A program made the translations under genes and the position numbers. DNA of 64,000 bases from Flavitalea plasmicola (lineage in GTDB: Bacteria; Bacteroidota; Bacteroidia; Chitinophagales; Chitinophagaceae), in NCBI RefSeq assembly GCF_030546645.1, contig NZ_JAUOTO010000003.1, forward strand, positions 464,956 to 528,955, in the 5' to 3' direction. Of the stretch, positions 54,229-62,514 are shown piece after piece (the stretch's first letter is position 1; each line of letters starts with the position of its first letter). The notes under the pieces are model-generated. The model did no database searches and had not been told where the DNA came from. It saw only the letters and a list, made by a program, of their open reading frames with translations.

Positions 54229-54278
54229 GGTTAGACTCTAAACTATTGCGCTTCGCGCGGCTTCGCTGTGCTCAGCCT
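54229..54278 (-). repeat. Dispersed repeat, copy 1, at the cysI stop codon
   Basis: GGTTAGAC at one end and TTCGCTGTGCTCAGCCT at the other (plus strand), 25 bp apart. The same two blocks, 24 bp apart, occur at 58623-58671. The repeat includes the cysI stop codon. Confidence 0.75.
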
Positions 54279-55993
54279 TTGTACCATTTCTGTCTCCAGG
54301 CAAAATCCCCGAACTTTTCTCCTGTAATCCGCTCTTTCCTATAAAGCCAGAAAAGGAGGTCCAGTTCCCGGAGGATGGAGGCCTCGTCCAGGTTCTCTTT
54401 ATAGATCCTGTTAAGGCGCAACCCTTCATGGTCGCCCGCGAGATGCATATTATAATGTCCCGGAGCAGTGCCTACAAAACCTATCTCGGCAGCGTAGGGG
54501 CGTCCGCACCCATTGGGACAACCCGTCATCCGGGTGATGATATTCTCGTCGTTCAGCTCATGCTTGTTCACCAGCTCCTCGATCTTGTCGATCAGCACAG
54601 GCAAATATCGCTGCGCTTCGGCCAATGCCAGGGGGCAGGTGGGCAGGGCAACACAAGCCATGGCGTTCTTGCGCAGGGCCGAGGCCGTCTCCGTATGCCG
54701 GATGATGCCGTACTTTTCCAGGATCGTGTCGATGGCTGCTTTATCTTTCTTGTTTATATCCGCCAGGATGAGGTTTTGATTACCCGTAAATCGGAAATTC
54801 GCTTTTCCCGTTTGAGCCACTTCCAGCAGGGCGGTCTTTAGCGCTACCTTCTCGTCATCGAGCACGCGGCCGTTCTCGATGAAAGGCGTGTAGTACCAAA
54901 GTCCCTTGTGATTCTGGCGCCATCCGTAATAGTCGATGCGGTCGGTGAAACTGACAGGGCGTGCCTCTTCCAGCCGGAACCCTGTGCGGCGCTCCAACTC
55001 CTCCTTATACCATTCGATCCCATACTTATCCACTGTGTACTTCAGCCTGGCCAGTTTCCGGTCGCTGCGGTTGCCATAATCCCGCTGGATCGTCAGCACC
55101 TCGTAAATGGCTTTCATCAGCTTGTCGTCGCCGGAAGTGACGGGGATATAGCCGATGGTGGTAGCCAGGCGGGCATAGGTCTCTGCGTTGCCATGGGTGG
55201 TACCCAGGCCGCCGCCGATGGCGATGTTGAATCCTTTTAAGGTCTTTTTCTCTATGATAGCGGTGAGCCCCAGGTCATTGGTAAATACATCCACCTCGTT
55301 GTTAGGCGGGATTGCAATGCCGATCTTGAATTTCCGGGGCAGATACCGGTCCTGGTATAAGGGATCCTCTTCCGAGGACTTGTCGGCGAGCTTTTCTTCA
55401 TCCAGCCAGATCTCGTAATAGGCATGCGTCTTCGGCTTCAGCAGCTCGCTGATCCTTGCCGTATAGGCGTGCACCTGCTCATGTACTTCTGACTGCAGGG
55501 GATGCGCTGCACAAGTGACATTACGATTTACATCGCCGCAGGTGGCGATAGAGTCGAGCCCGGCCTCGTTGAAAGCCTTGATCGTGGGTTTTAGCCGGGA
55601 TTTCAGCAATCCATGCAGCTGGACGGTCATCCGGGTGGTGATCTTGATCGTGCCTGTGGAATTCTCTCCCGCTATATGATGAAGGGCGATCCATTGTTCG
55701 GGTGTAAGGAACCCTCCCGGCAACCGGAGACGGATCATAAAGGAATACAGCCGCTCCAGTTTCTTTTCTGCGCGCTCTTCCCGTCTGTCCCGGTCATCCT
55801 GCTGGTACATGCCGTGAAACTTCACCAGGGACTGGTCGTCCTCGCTGATGGCGCCTGTCACCTCGTCCTGCAGTCTTTCCACCAACGTACCCCTCAGCCC
55901 ATCGCTCTTCTGCTTGATCCGCTCCACCGGGGTCAGGTTCACTTGTTTGGGAGGCTCCACGGGTACTACATTCGTTTGCTTGGTCTCGCTCAT
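54272..55993 (-). CDS. cysI: Assimilatory sulfite reductase hemoprotein subunit
   Basis: Reduces sulfite to sulfide with six electrons using siroheme and a [4Fe-4S] cluster. The cluster ligands lie in MACVALPTCPLALAEAQ and RMTGCPNGCGRPYAAEIG. Siroheme-contacting Arg-rich motifs are in TGTIKITTRMTVQLHGLL and CGDVNRNVTCAAHP. At 573 residues it is complete. It follows cysJ by 12 bp and ends the main sulfate operon; a terminator lies just after it. Confidence 0.96.
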   Translation of the reverse strand: MSETKQTNVVPVEPPKQVNLTPVERIKQKSDGLRGTLVERLQDEVTGAISEDDQSLVKFHGMYQQDDRDRREERAEKKLERLYSFMIRLRLPGGFLTPEQWIALHHIAGENSTGTIKITTRMTVQLHGLLKSRLKPTIKAFNEAGLDSIATCGDVNRNVTCAAHPLQSEVHEQVHAYTARISELLKPKTHAYYEIWLDEEKLADKSSEEDPLYQDRYLPRKFKIGIAIPPNNEVDVFTNDLGLTAIIEKKTLKGFNIAIGGGLGTTHGNAETYARLATTIGYIPVTSGDDKLMKAIYEVLTIQRDYGNRSDRKLARLKYTVDKYGIEWYKEELERRTGFRLEEARPVSFTDRIDYYGWRQNHKGLWYYTPFIENGRVLDDEKVALKTALLEVAQTGKANFRFTGNQNLILADINKKDKAAIDTILEKYGIIRHTETASALRKNAMACVALPTCPLALAEAQRYLPVLIDKIEELVNKHELNDENIITRMTGCPNGCGRPYAAEIGFVGTAPGHYNMHLAGDHEGLRLNRIYKENLDEASILRELDLLFWLYRKERITGEKFGDFAWRQKWYKG

Positions 55994-56005
55994 AAGTTCT
56001 TTTAT

Positions 56006-57730
56006 TTAATACACGTCTTTTACATACCGGCCGGCTTCTTTCAGCTCGTCCAGATAGCCTTCCGCCTGCGCGGCGTTCTTTTTCCCCTGCTGCTGTATAA
56101 TTGTCAGCAGGGCATTTTCGACATCCACGCTCATCGGCTCTTTTGCTCCGCAAAGATATACATAGGCGCCGGCCTCGAGCCACGCATACAGCTCGGCTGC
56201 CTGTTTATGCATCTTATGCTGAACGTATACCTTATCCTGCTGATCGCGGGAAAAAGCAGTATTGATCTTCGTTAGTACGCCCGTTTGTATCCAGTTTTGT
56301 ATCTCAGTCTGGTAAAGGAAGTCGGTGGTAAAATGCTGGTCGCCGAAAAACAGCCAGTTCCTGCCGCCGGCGCCCGTGGCATCGCGCTCTGCCAGGAAGC
56401 TGCGGAAGGGGGCGATACCCGTTCCCGGCCCGATCATGATAACGTCCTTGTCGTGGTCCGGGAGCTTGAACTGAGAATTTTTATGTACATAGAACTCCAG
56501 CGTCTGATCCGGGCTCAGTTGCGACAATACGTCGGAGCAGAGACCGTGCTTGGTCTCACCGTTGACGACAAAGGTGTCTTTGGCCACCGTGATATGTACC
56601 TCGCCGCCATGTGCTTCCGGTGACGAAGAAATAGAGTACAGTCGTGGGGCGGTAGGTTCGAGGATGCTGATGACCTCCTGGAATTGCGTGATATCTTTTA
56701 CGGGATAGATCTTCAGCAGGTCCAGCAGCCCGATCCTGGTTTCGGGAATATCCTGCCGGACGATGGCGGCATATTTTTTCACCACCCGCTCCGGGAGGAA
56801 AACAATGTTCAGCTTCCTGCGCAGCAGGTCTGCTACGGATAGCTCCTCTTCCCGGTAGGTCATTTTGCGTGTCGGATCGATCCCTGTGAGGGATATGATA
56901 GCCTCTACGATCTCCCGGGGATTTTCCGGTGTGATACCAATGGAGTCGCCTGGCTGGTATTCCACTTCGGCGGCGATCTCCAGGTGGTGGGTTTGTTTGC
57001 CGGAGCCGATGTCGTTGAGGTTGATATTGCTGATAACAGTGCCTGCATGGATCTTTTTACCCGTGGACTTACGGACAACGACGCCGGGAGCGCTGAGCGC
57101 CGGGGCGGTGCTGCTGACCAGCTTCTGCAGGATCTGGTCGAACCAGCCGCCGGCCTCCACCTCATAATCCGTATCGCACTTCTGCAGCGAGACGATGCGT
57201 TGGCCTCCCATGCGTTGTAATTGCTCATCCACGTCCTCGCCGGCCTTGCAGAAGAGGGGATAGGATGTATCGCCAAGGGCCAGCACGCTGTATTTCAGCT
57301 GGGTCAGCTGCAAGCTTTCCTTATGGATGTGATCGTAAAATTTCCTGGCAGAGGCAGGGGGTTCGCCATCGCCCTGCGTGCTGATGACAGTGAAGAAATA
57401 TTCCTCCTTGGAAAGGTCCGTGAGCCGGTATTGTTCCAATCCCACTAATTTCGCATTGATCCCCTTCTTTTTGGCCCTGGCGGCAAAGTCCGTTGCCAGT
57501 TTCTTGGAGTTGCCCGTTTCCGTCCCGTAGGCTATAGTGATCTTGCTCACGACAGGCTTTGCCGCAGCTTCCGGCTCCGGCGCCGTAACCAGGACGTTGG
57601 TGGTAATGGCCGGTTGCCCGGTGGTCTGTGCTACCACGCCGGCCAGATAGCCGCTCAGCCAGATCAGCTCTTCTTTAGTCGCGCCGGCTATCAGCTCCTG
57701 TAAAGTCTTCAATTTCGGCGTTGTCAGCAT
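56006..57730 (-). CDS. cysJ: Assimilatory sulfite reductase flavoprotein subunit
   Basis: Passes electrons from NADPH through FAD and FMN to CysI. The flavodoxin domain is at residues 65-205 (ITIAYGTETGNSKKLATDF; FFTVISTQGDGEPP; VLALGDTSYPLFCKAGEDVDEQL). The FAD domain follows (APRLYSISSSPEAHGGEVHITV; HGLCSDVLSQL), then the NADPH domain (VIMIGPGTGIAPFRSFL; YVYLCGAKEPMSVDVENAL). At 574 residues it matches CysJ. It overlaps the SUMT gene by 7 bp. Confidence 0.95.
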   Translation of the reverse strand: MLTTPKLKTLQELIAGATKEELIWLSGYLAGVVAQTTGQPAITTNVLVTAPEPEAAAKPVVSKITIAYGTETGNSKKLATDFAARAKKKGINAKLVGLEQYRLTDLSKEEYFFTVISTQGDGEPPASARKFYDHIHKESLQLTQLKYSVLALGDTSYPLFCKAGEDVDEQLQRMGGQRIVSLQKCDTDYEVEAGGWFDQILQKLVSSTAPALSAPGVVVRKSTGKKIHAGTVISNINLNDIGSGKQTHHLEIAAEVEYQPGDSIGITPENPREIVEAIISLTGIDPTRKMTYREEELSVADLLRRKLNIVFLPERVVKKYAAIVRQDIPETRIGLLDLLKIYPVKDITQFQEVISILEPTAPRLYSISSSPEAHGGEVHITVAKDTFVVNGETKHGLCSDVLSQLSPDQTLEFYVHKNSQFKLPDHDKDVIMIGPGTGIAPFRSFLAERDATGAGGRNWLFFGDQHFTTDFLYQTEIQNWIQTGVLTKINTAFSRDQQDKVYVQHKMHKQAAELYAWLEAGAYVYLCGAKEPMSVDVENALLTIIQQQGKKNAAQAEGYLDELKEAGRYVKDVY

Positions 57731-58554
57731 GTCGGTAACTTTTTATTGTATAGGTCTGCCCCCGCTACGCTCAAGGGGGTAAAATAATGTTCATTGCTGC
57801 GGCTATCCGGCATCCATCCGAAAGATCCGTGTAGTGCCGCTACTTTTCCAATGATGATCAGGGTAGGGGACGCATAGCTGCTGCCTGCGGCTTTGTCCAG
57901 GTAATCATTGACAGGATAATGATGTACATGCTGCAACGGCGTGGTGGCCTGTTCGACAATGGCTATCCATTTGTCGGATGCTATCCCATAGTGCACCAGC
58001 TTTTCCACCAGCTGGTCCAGCGTGCCGGAAGACATATAGAACACGAGGGTGTCGTCAGTCCGCGCCAGGTCCTGCATATAGGATTCGTTCAGCAGCTCGC
58101 TCCTGTAGTAGGTCAGCATACGCACCGCCGTGGCATAACCCCGGGCTGTCAGCGGAATGCCGGCACAGGCGGCCGCACCAAGTGCTGCCGTCACGCCCGG
58201 AATGATCTCATACTCGATCTGGTGTTCGGTGAGCGTCTTCAGCTCATCCAGCACATTGGAGAAGATGGAGACATCGCCGCCTTTCAACCTCACCACCAGC
58301 TTCCCCTGGAGCGCATATTCCACCAGGAGCTCATTGATGATTTCCTGCGGCGTGGAAGCATGGTCACTGCATTTTTTCCCCACCGGCACGATAAGCACGT
58401 CTTCACGGGTAAATTCCTGCAAAGCCTCCCGGCTGACCAGCCGATCGACGATCACCACGTCAGCTTTTTGAAGCCAGCGGAGGGCTTTAATGGTCAGCAG
58501 TTCCGGGTCTCCGGGTCCTGCGCCTGCTAATATCACTTTACCTTTGGGTTGCAT
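57724..58554 (-). CDS. cobA: Uroporphyrinogen-III C-methyltransferase (SUMT)
   Basis: Makes precorrin-2 from uroporphyrinogen III, the first step to siroheme. SUMT motifs: VILAGAGPGDPELLTIKALRWLQKADVVIVDRLVS, VRLKGGDVSIFSNVLDEL, EIIPGVTAALGAAACAGIPLTARG and the late ATTPLQHVH and SPTLIIIGKVAAL. At 276 residues it lacks the CysG N-domain, which is instead in the fusion protein at 49.5 kb. The 3' end overlaps the start of cysJ, so synthesis of cofactor and enzyme is coupled. Confidence 0.95.
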   Translation of the reverse strand: MQPKGKVILAGAGPGDPELLTIKALRWLQKADVVIVDRLVSREALQEFTREDVLIVPVGKKCSDHASTPQEIINELLVEYALQGKLVVRLKGGDVSIFSNVLDELKTLTEHQIEYEIIPGVTAALGAAACAGIPLTARGYATAVRMLTYYRSELLNESYMQDLARTDDTLVFYMSSGTLDQLVEKLVHYGIASDKWIAIVEQATTPLQHVHHYPVNDYLDKAAGSSYASPTLIIIGKVAALHGSFGWMPDSRSNEHYFTPLSVAGADLYNKKLPTC

Positions 58555-58622
58555 CTCTTTTGTTTGCTCTCTACTCTTTTATCTTTTTTAAGCCCTGAAC
58601 CTGACGGTTCGGAGTTTGGTGT

Positions 58623-58671
58623 GGTTAGACGCCTATGATGGGCCTTCTGCCGGGTTCGCTGTGCTCAGCCT
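58623..58671 (-). repeat. Dispersed repeat, copy 2, at the cysN stop codon
   Basis: The same GGTTAGAC and TTCGCTGTGCTCAGCCT blocks as at 54229-54278, with near-identical spacing but a diverged middle. The element overlaps the cysN stop codon. Confidence 0.75.
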
Positions 58672-59911
58672 ATTGAATCATGCAGGCCCCCACTGTTACG
58701 TAACTGGTTTCATCCACCAGGATTGCGCCGCCGTTCGCCTGTAGCGAACTATAGCTGTCGAAAGGCAGGGGAGTAGCCGTACGGATGGTGACTTTCACAA
58801 TATCATTCAGTCCGATCTGTCCCGGGCTGGTATTCTTCTCCAGGGTATTGACATCCAGCTGGTACGCTATTTCTTTTACCACGGCGCGTACTACCCGGCT
58901 GCCTTGCTGGAGGAGATATTTATTGCCCGGGATGAGTGGCTTCGTATCCATCCAGCACAGCAGCACTTCCAGCTCCTGGTCGACACGGGGCGGATGTTCG
59001 TTCGTCACGATGAGGTCGCCCCGGCTGATATCGATGTCGTCTTCCAGCTGCAGGATGGCGCTTTGAGGCGCAAAAGCCTCTTCCACTTCCCTGCCGCCAG
59101 TTTCGATGCTTTTGATACGGCTGGTGAGCCCCGCGGGCAGCACGGTGACGGCATCGCCTTTACGGTACACGCCGCTGACGATCTTTCCCGCATATCCCCG
59201 ATAGTCATGCAGCTCCTCGGTCTGGGGACGGATAACATATTGAACGGGCAGCCGGCCATGGGTGAGGTTGACATCTTTCTCCACCTCCGTCTGCTCCAGC
59301 AGCTCCAGCAGCGTGGGGCCTTCATACCAGGCCAGCTTATCACTCCGATCCACGATATTATCACCTTTCAACGCGCTGATGGGCAGGTAGACCACATCCC
59401 TTAACTGCAGCGTCCTGGCGGTCTCCGCATAGTCAATGGCAATATTGTTATATACATCTTCGGAATAATCTACCAGGTCCATTTTGTTAATGGCGACTAC
59501 CACGTGAGGGATGTTCAAAAGGCTGGCAATGATCGAATGACGGCGGGTCTGTTCCACCACACCATTACGTGCATCCACGAGAATGATGATCAGGTTCGCA
59601 TTGGAAGCGCCGGTGATCATATTCCGGGTGTACTGGATATGCCCGGGCGCATCTGCGATGATGAACTTCCGTTTGGGCGTGGAAAAATATTTGTAGGCGA
59701 CGTCGATGGTAATACCTTGCTCCCGCTCCGCACGAAGGCCGTCGGTCAGGAGCGCCAGGTCGATCTCTCCGTCCTCCTTGTTCCTGCTTTGTTTTTCCAG
59801 CGCTTCCAGCTGGTCCGCCAGGATGCTTTTGCTGTCGTATAACAACCGGCCGATGAGGGTGCTCTTCCCGTCATCCACGCTGCCTGCCGTAATAAATCTT
59901 AACAGATCCAT
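58670..59911 (-). CDS. cysN: Sulfate adenylyltransferase subunit 1 (GTPase)
   Basis: GTP-driven large subunit of ATP sulfurylase. GTPase motifs are ITAGSVDDGKSTLIGRLLYDSK (G1), REQGITIDVAYKYF (G2), IIADAPGHIQYTRNMITGASNA (G3) and VVAINKMDLVDY (G4), followed by two beta-barrel domains. It is 413 residues, with no CysC (APS kinase) extension, which fits an APS-reductase pathway that needs no PAPS. It lies 21 bp after cysD and 115 bp before the SUMT gene. Confidence 0.96.
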   Translation of the reverse strand: MDLLRFITAGSVDDGKSTLIGRLLYDSKSILADQLEALEKQSRNKEDGEIDLALLTDGLRAEREQGITIDVAYKYFSTPKRKFIIADAPGHIQYTRNMITGASNANLIIILVDARNGVVEQTRRHSIIASLLNIPHVVVAINKMDLVDYSEDVYNNIAIDYAETARTLQLRDVVYLPISALKGDNIVDRSDKLAWYEGPTLLELLEQTEVEKDVNLTHGRLPVQYVIRPQTEELHDYRGYAGKIVSGVYRKGDAVTVLPAGLTSRIKSIETGGREVEEAFAPQSAILQLEDDIDISRGDLIVTNEHPPRVDQELEVLLCWMDTKPLIPGNKYLLQQGSRVVRAVVKEIAYQLDVNTLEKNTSPGQIGLNDIVKVTIRTATPLPFDSYSSLQANGGAILVDETSYVTVGACMIQ

Positions 59912-59932
59912 ATTCTAATATTTTTAAGCCTT

Positions 59933-60850
59933 CTAAAAGTAACCGTTCTTTTTCCTGTCCTCCATCGCCGCCTCTGACACCTTATCATCGATGCGGGTCT
60001 CACCCCGTTCGCTGGTACGCGTGGCAGTGATCTCACGGATAATATCATCGATGACGGAGGCGCCGGATTCCACAGCCGCAGTACATGTCATATCTCCCAC
60101 CGTGCGGTAGCGCACGCGCCTGGTTTCTACCTGGTCGCTGGGGTCCAGCCGGATGAAAGGTGATACGGCCACCCACTGGCCTTCGTACCCGATGACCTCC
60201 CGCTCATGCGAAAAATAAATGGAAGGAAGGTCTATCTTCTCGCGACGAATATAGTTCCAGATGTCCAGCTCCGTCCAGTTGCTGATAGGGAATGCACGCA
60301 CATTCTCACCTTTCCTGATCTTCCCGTTGTAGGTATTCCACAATTCAGGCCGCTGCCGTTTGGGATCCCATCCGCCGAACTCATCCCGCACCGAAAAGAT
60401 CCGCTCTTTTGCCCTTGCTTTTTCCTCGTCTCTTCTGGCTCCGCCGATGCAGGCGTCGAACCCGAACTCTTCAATGGTATCCAGGAGCGTATAGGTCTGC
60501 AGCGCATTACGGCTGGCGAATTTGCCCGTGGGCTCCGTCAGGTGCCTGGCCTTGATGGTATCCTCCACCTTGCGGACGATGAGCTTCTCTCCGATGCTGG
60601 CAGCCAGCTGATCCCGGAAATCCAACGCTTCAGGGAAATTGTGTCCCGTATCGATATGCACAAGAGGGAAGGGGAACTTACCCGGCCGAAAGGCTTTCAG
60701 CGCCAGGTATACCAGCGTGATGGAATCCTTGCCCCCGCTGAAAAGAAGGGCAGGCCGTTCGAATTGTCCTGCAACTTCGCGCAGGATGTGGATGGCTTCC
60801 GACTCCAGCTGGTCCAGATAATCCAAGTGATACTTATTCGTTGTGCTCAT
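59933..60850 (-). CDS. cysD: Sulfate adenylyltransferase subunit 2
   Basis: Forms APS from sulfate and ATP together with CysN. PP-loop ATPase motif: ALLFSGGKDSITLVYLALKAF. Further family blocks are VHIDTGHNFPEALDFRD, DACIGGARRDEEKARAKERIFSVRDEFGGWDPKRQRPELW and RAFPISNWTELDIWNYI. At 305 residues it is complete. It lies 18 bp after cysH. Confidence 0.97.
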   Translation of the reverse strand: MSTTNKYHLDYLDQLESEAIHILREVAGQFERPALLFSGGKDSITLVYLALKAFRPGKFPFPLVHIDTGHNFPEALDFRDQLAASIGEKLIVRKVEDTIKARHLTEPTGKFASRNALQTYTLLDTIEEFGFDACIGGARRDEEKARAKERIFSVRDEFGGWDPKRQRPELWNTYNGKIRKGENVRAFPISNWTELDIWNYIRREKIDLPSIYFSHEREVIGYEGQWVAVSPFIRLDPSDQVETRRVRYRTVGDMTCTAAVESGASVIDDIIREITATRTSERGETRIDDKVSEAAMEDRKKNGYF

Positions 60851-60868
60851 AATTATTTTTTTACCCTC

Positions 60869-61630
60869 CTAAGAGGTATGTAATCCACATTCCTTTTTGC
60901 TGCTGTCCTCCCACCACCATCTGCCCGCCCGGAAATCCTCTCCCGGCCTGATGGCGCGGGTGCAGGGCGCACAGCCAATGCTGACAAAGCCCCTGTCATG
61001 CAGTACATTGTAAGGGACGTCATTGCCGTCTATATATTCTTTCACCCTTGCCGTATTCCAATGCAGCAGGGGGTTGAACTTGATGATCTGGTTGCCTTCA
61101 TCCCATTCTATCAGCGCATGATCCTTGCGCTCCGGTGAATGTTCCGCCCGTAAGCCCGTCACCCAGATTGCTTTCCCTTTCAGTGCGCGTTTCAGGGGTT
61201 CTACTTTCCGTATCCGGCAACATTCTTTCCGATTGTCCACTGACTCATAAAAGGAGTTGGGCCCTTTCTCATTGAGCAGCTTTTCCAGCAGGGCGCGGTC
61301 AGGATAATAGGCCTGCACCCGGGTATGGTATTTCTCATTGGTGCTGCTCCATACGGAATAGGTCTCCGCGAAAAGCCGTCCGGTATCCAGCGTAAAAAGA
61401 GTGACAGGAATATCATGCGAAGCGATGGCGTGTGTGATCACCTGGTCTTCGAAGCTGAAGCTGGTCGAAAATGTAACCTGCCCCGGAAAGCGTGCAGCCA
61501 GCAGCGTCAGGGCTGATTCCATGCTCAATCCTTCCGTTTGTTCCGTCAATGAGGACACCAGCTCCTTTAACCCACCATTTTGGTAGGGTATTGTAGTTTG
61601 GTCTTGTTTCAGCTGTATTGTATTGTCCAT
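60869..61630 (-). CDS. cysH: Adenylyl-sulfate (APS) reductase, CysH family
   Basis: Thioredoxin-dependent reduction of APS to sulfite. The start is the ATG at 61630 (MDNTIQLKQDQT). PP-loop-type fold with TLDTGRLFAETYSVW and WVTGLRAEHSPERKDHALIEWD. Two Cys pairs, RKECCRIRKVEPL and IGCAPCTRAI, form the [4Fe-4S] site that marks the APS-using subgroup; the catalytic Cys is in KKECGLHTS at the C-terminus. Absence of an APS kinase in the cluster agrees. It is the first enzyme gene of the operon and lies 54 nt after the stop of a Cys-rich leader peptide. Confidence 0.95.
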   Translation of the reverse strand: MDNTIQLKQDQTTIPYQNGGLKELVSSLTEQTEGLSMESALTLLAARFPGQVTFSTSFSFEDQVITHAIASHDIPVTLFTLDTGRLFAETYSVWSSTNEKYHTRVQAYYPDRALLEKLLNEKGPNSFYESVDNRKECCRIRKVEPLKRALKGKAIWVTGLRAEHSPERKDHALIEWDEGNQIIKFNPLLHWNTARVKEYIDGNDVPYNVLHDRGFVSIGCAPCTRAIRPGEDFRAGRWWWEDSSKKECGLHTS

Positions 61631-61684
61631 AATCAGGTGGTTAATTTCGAACGAATAAAATGTCAGGGGGGATGGCGACAAGTA

Positions 61685-61753
61685 TCAGCAGCAACAACAA
61701 CAGGAGTTGTTACAGGAGAGAGACATATACTTCATGGACGCTGCAGATTTCAT
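61685..61753 (-). CDS. Cysteine-rich leader peptide upstream of cysH
   Basis: A 22-codon reading frame (ATG at 61753, TGA at 61687-61685), too short for ordinary gene calling. It begins MKSAASMKYMSLS and ends SCNNSCCCCC: six Cys, five of them consecutive and directly before the stop. An in-frame ATG at 61774 would add seven residues (MVDLITS). The 8-mers ACAAGTAT (61759-61752) and ATACTTGT (61685-61678) flank the frame and can pair. The Cys codons themselves pair with AACAAC (arms 61711-61706 and 61701-61696). The architecture is that of an attenuation peptide sensing charged tRNA-Cys. No direct evidence of translation exists. Confidence 0.75.
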   Translation of the reverse strand: MKSAASMKYMSLSCNNSCCCCC

Positions 61754-61783
61754 ACTTGTTATTAAGTCTACCATTATGATGGA

Positions 61784-61791
61784 CAAAGATA
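61784..61791 (-). promoter_or_regulatory. -7 box of the sulfate assimilation operon
   Basis: TATCTTTG on the minus strand, a full match to TAnnTTTG, 30 bp upstream of the leader ATG. No well-spaced -33 TTG is seen (one lies 12 bp away). An AGTCTA half-site (61765-61770, plus strand) like those at the receptor promoter follows it. Confidence 0.6.
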
Positions 61792-61942
61792 TAGTGGAAA
61801 AGTCAAATTAAAAAAACCTTTTTCGGCGATCTGTCCGGTGAAAGATGTCTTTGTTCAGGACGCTAATCGCTGTCCGACAGGAGAATGCATCTTAATTAAC
61901 GCATTTAATTTTTTTGTAATATCTTTGTAAAAATGCTTGATT

Positions 61943-62473
61943 ATGAAAAAGTTAACGTTTTGTCTATTCCTGGTTGGGGGTTTTTTCTGTTACCCGGGAT
62001 CCGCCCAGGTCAACGTAAGCATCAATATTGGCAGCCAGCCTTTATGGGGCCCCACCGGATATGACGAGGTACAATATTATTATTTACCTGAATATGATGT
62101 CTACTATGATGTTCCTCACCGGCAATATATTTATTGGAATAATGGCCGCATGGCTACGGGAAGGATGTTGCCTTCCAGGTTTCATGCTGACCTGTACAGG
62201 ACCTATAAGGTAGTGAGAAATGAGCCCAGTCCCTGGAGACGTCACAATGATGATCGGCAGAAGTACAATGCCTATAAAGGGCGGCGCGATCAGGTAGTTA
62301 TCCGTGACAGCCACGACGAAAAATACTGGAAGATCAAGGGACATCCGGATCACAGTCGGTGGAACGCCAACGGCAACGGAAACCGGAACGGCAACGGAAA
62401 GGGGAATGGCAACGGCAACGGGAATGGCAACGGAAAGGGCAACGGCAACGGAAATGGGAAGGGGCGCCATTAA
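61943..62473 (+). CDS. Small exported protein with Asn/Gly-rich tail
   Basis: A 176-residue secreted protein not recognised by function. A signal peptide (MKKLTFCLFLVGGFFCYPGSAQ) leads into VNVSINIGSQPLWG and the motif VQYYYLPEYDVYYDVPHRQYIYWNNGRM. A basic/aromatic region (KVVRNEPSPWRRHNDDRQKYNAYKG) follows, then a 30-residue tail of Asn-Gly and Gly-Lys repeats. The start is the ATG at 61943. A -7 box TATCTTTG at 61920-61927 would give a very short leader. It is divergent from the sulfate operon. A periplasmic or surface location is inferred. Confidence 0.75.
   Translation: MKKLTFCLFLVGGFFCYPGSAQVNVSINIGSQPLWGPTGYDEVQYYYLPEYDVYYDVPHRQYIYWNNGRMATGRMLPSRFHADLYRTYKVVRNEPSPWRRHNDDRQKYNAYKGRRDQVVIRDSHDEKYWKIKGHPDHSRWNANGNGNRNGNGKGNGNGNGNGNGKGNGNGNGKGRH
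62371..62466 (+). repeat. Tandem AACGGCAACGGA-type repeat coding for Asn-Gly
   Basis: Imperfect 6- and 12-bp units (AACGGC, AACGGA, AATGGC, AAGGGC) repeat to the end of the preceding gene. Such tracts vary in length by slippage. Confidence 0.85.
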
Positions 62474-62475
62474 AA

Positions 62476-62500
62476 GAAAGAGGGGCTGAACCCCTCTTTC
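62476..62500. terminator. Bidirectional hairpin between convergent genes
   Basis: A 10-bp stem GAAAGAGGGG/CCCCTCTTTC with a CTGAA loop. T-rich tails are short, so termination strength is uncertain. Confidence 0.7.
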
Positions 62501-62514
62501 CTTGTTCGATAAAA

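Noticed and set aside
57757-57780. CCCCC...GGGGG hairpin as a terminator or attenuator
   Set aside because: It lies inside the SUMT coding sequence and has no T-tract.
61631-61684. An intrinsic terminator between the Cys leader and cysH
   Set aside because: Only a C-run and AT-rich DNA are present; no stable stem followed by a T-tract.
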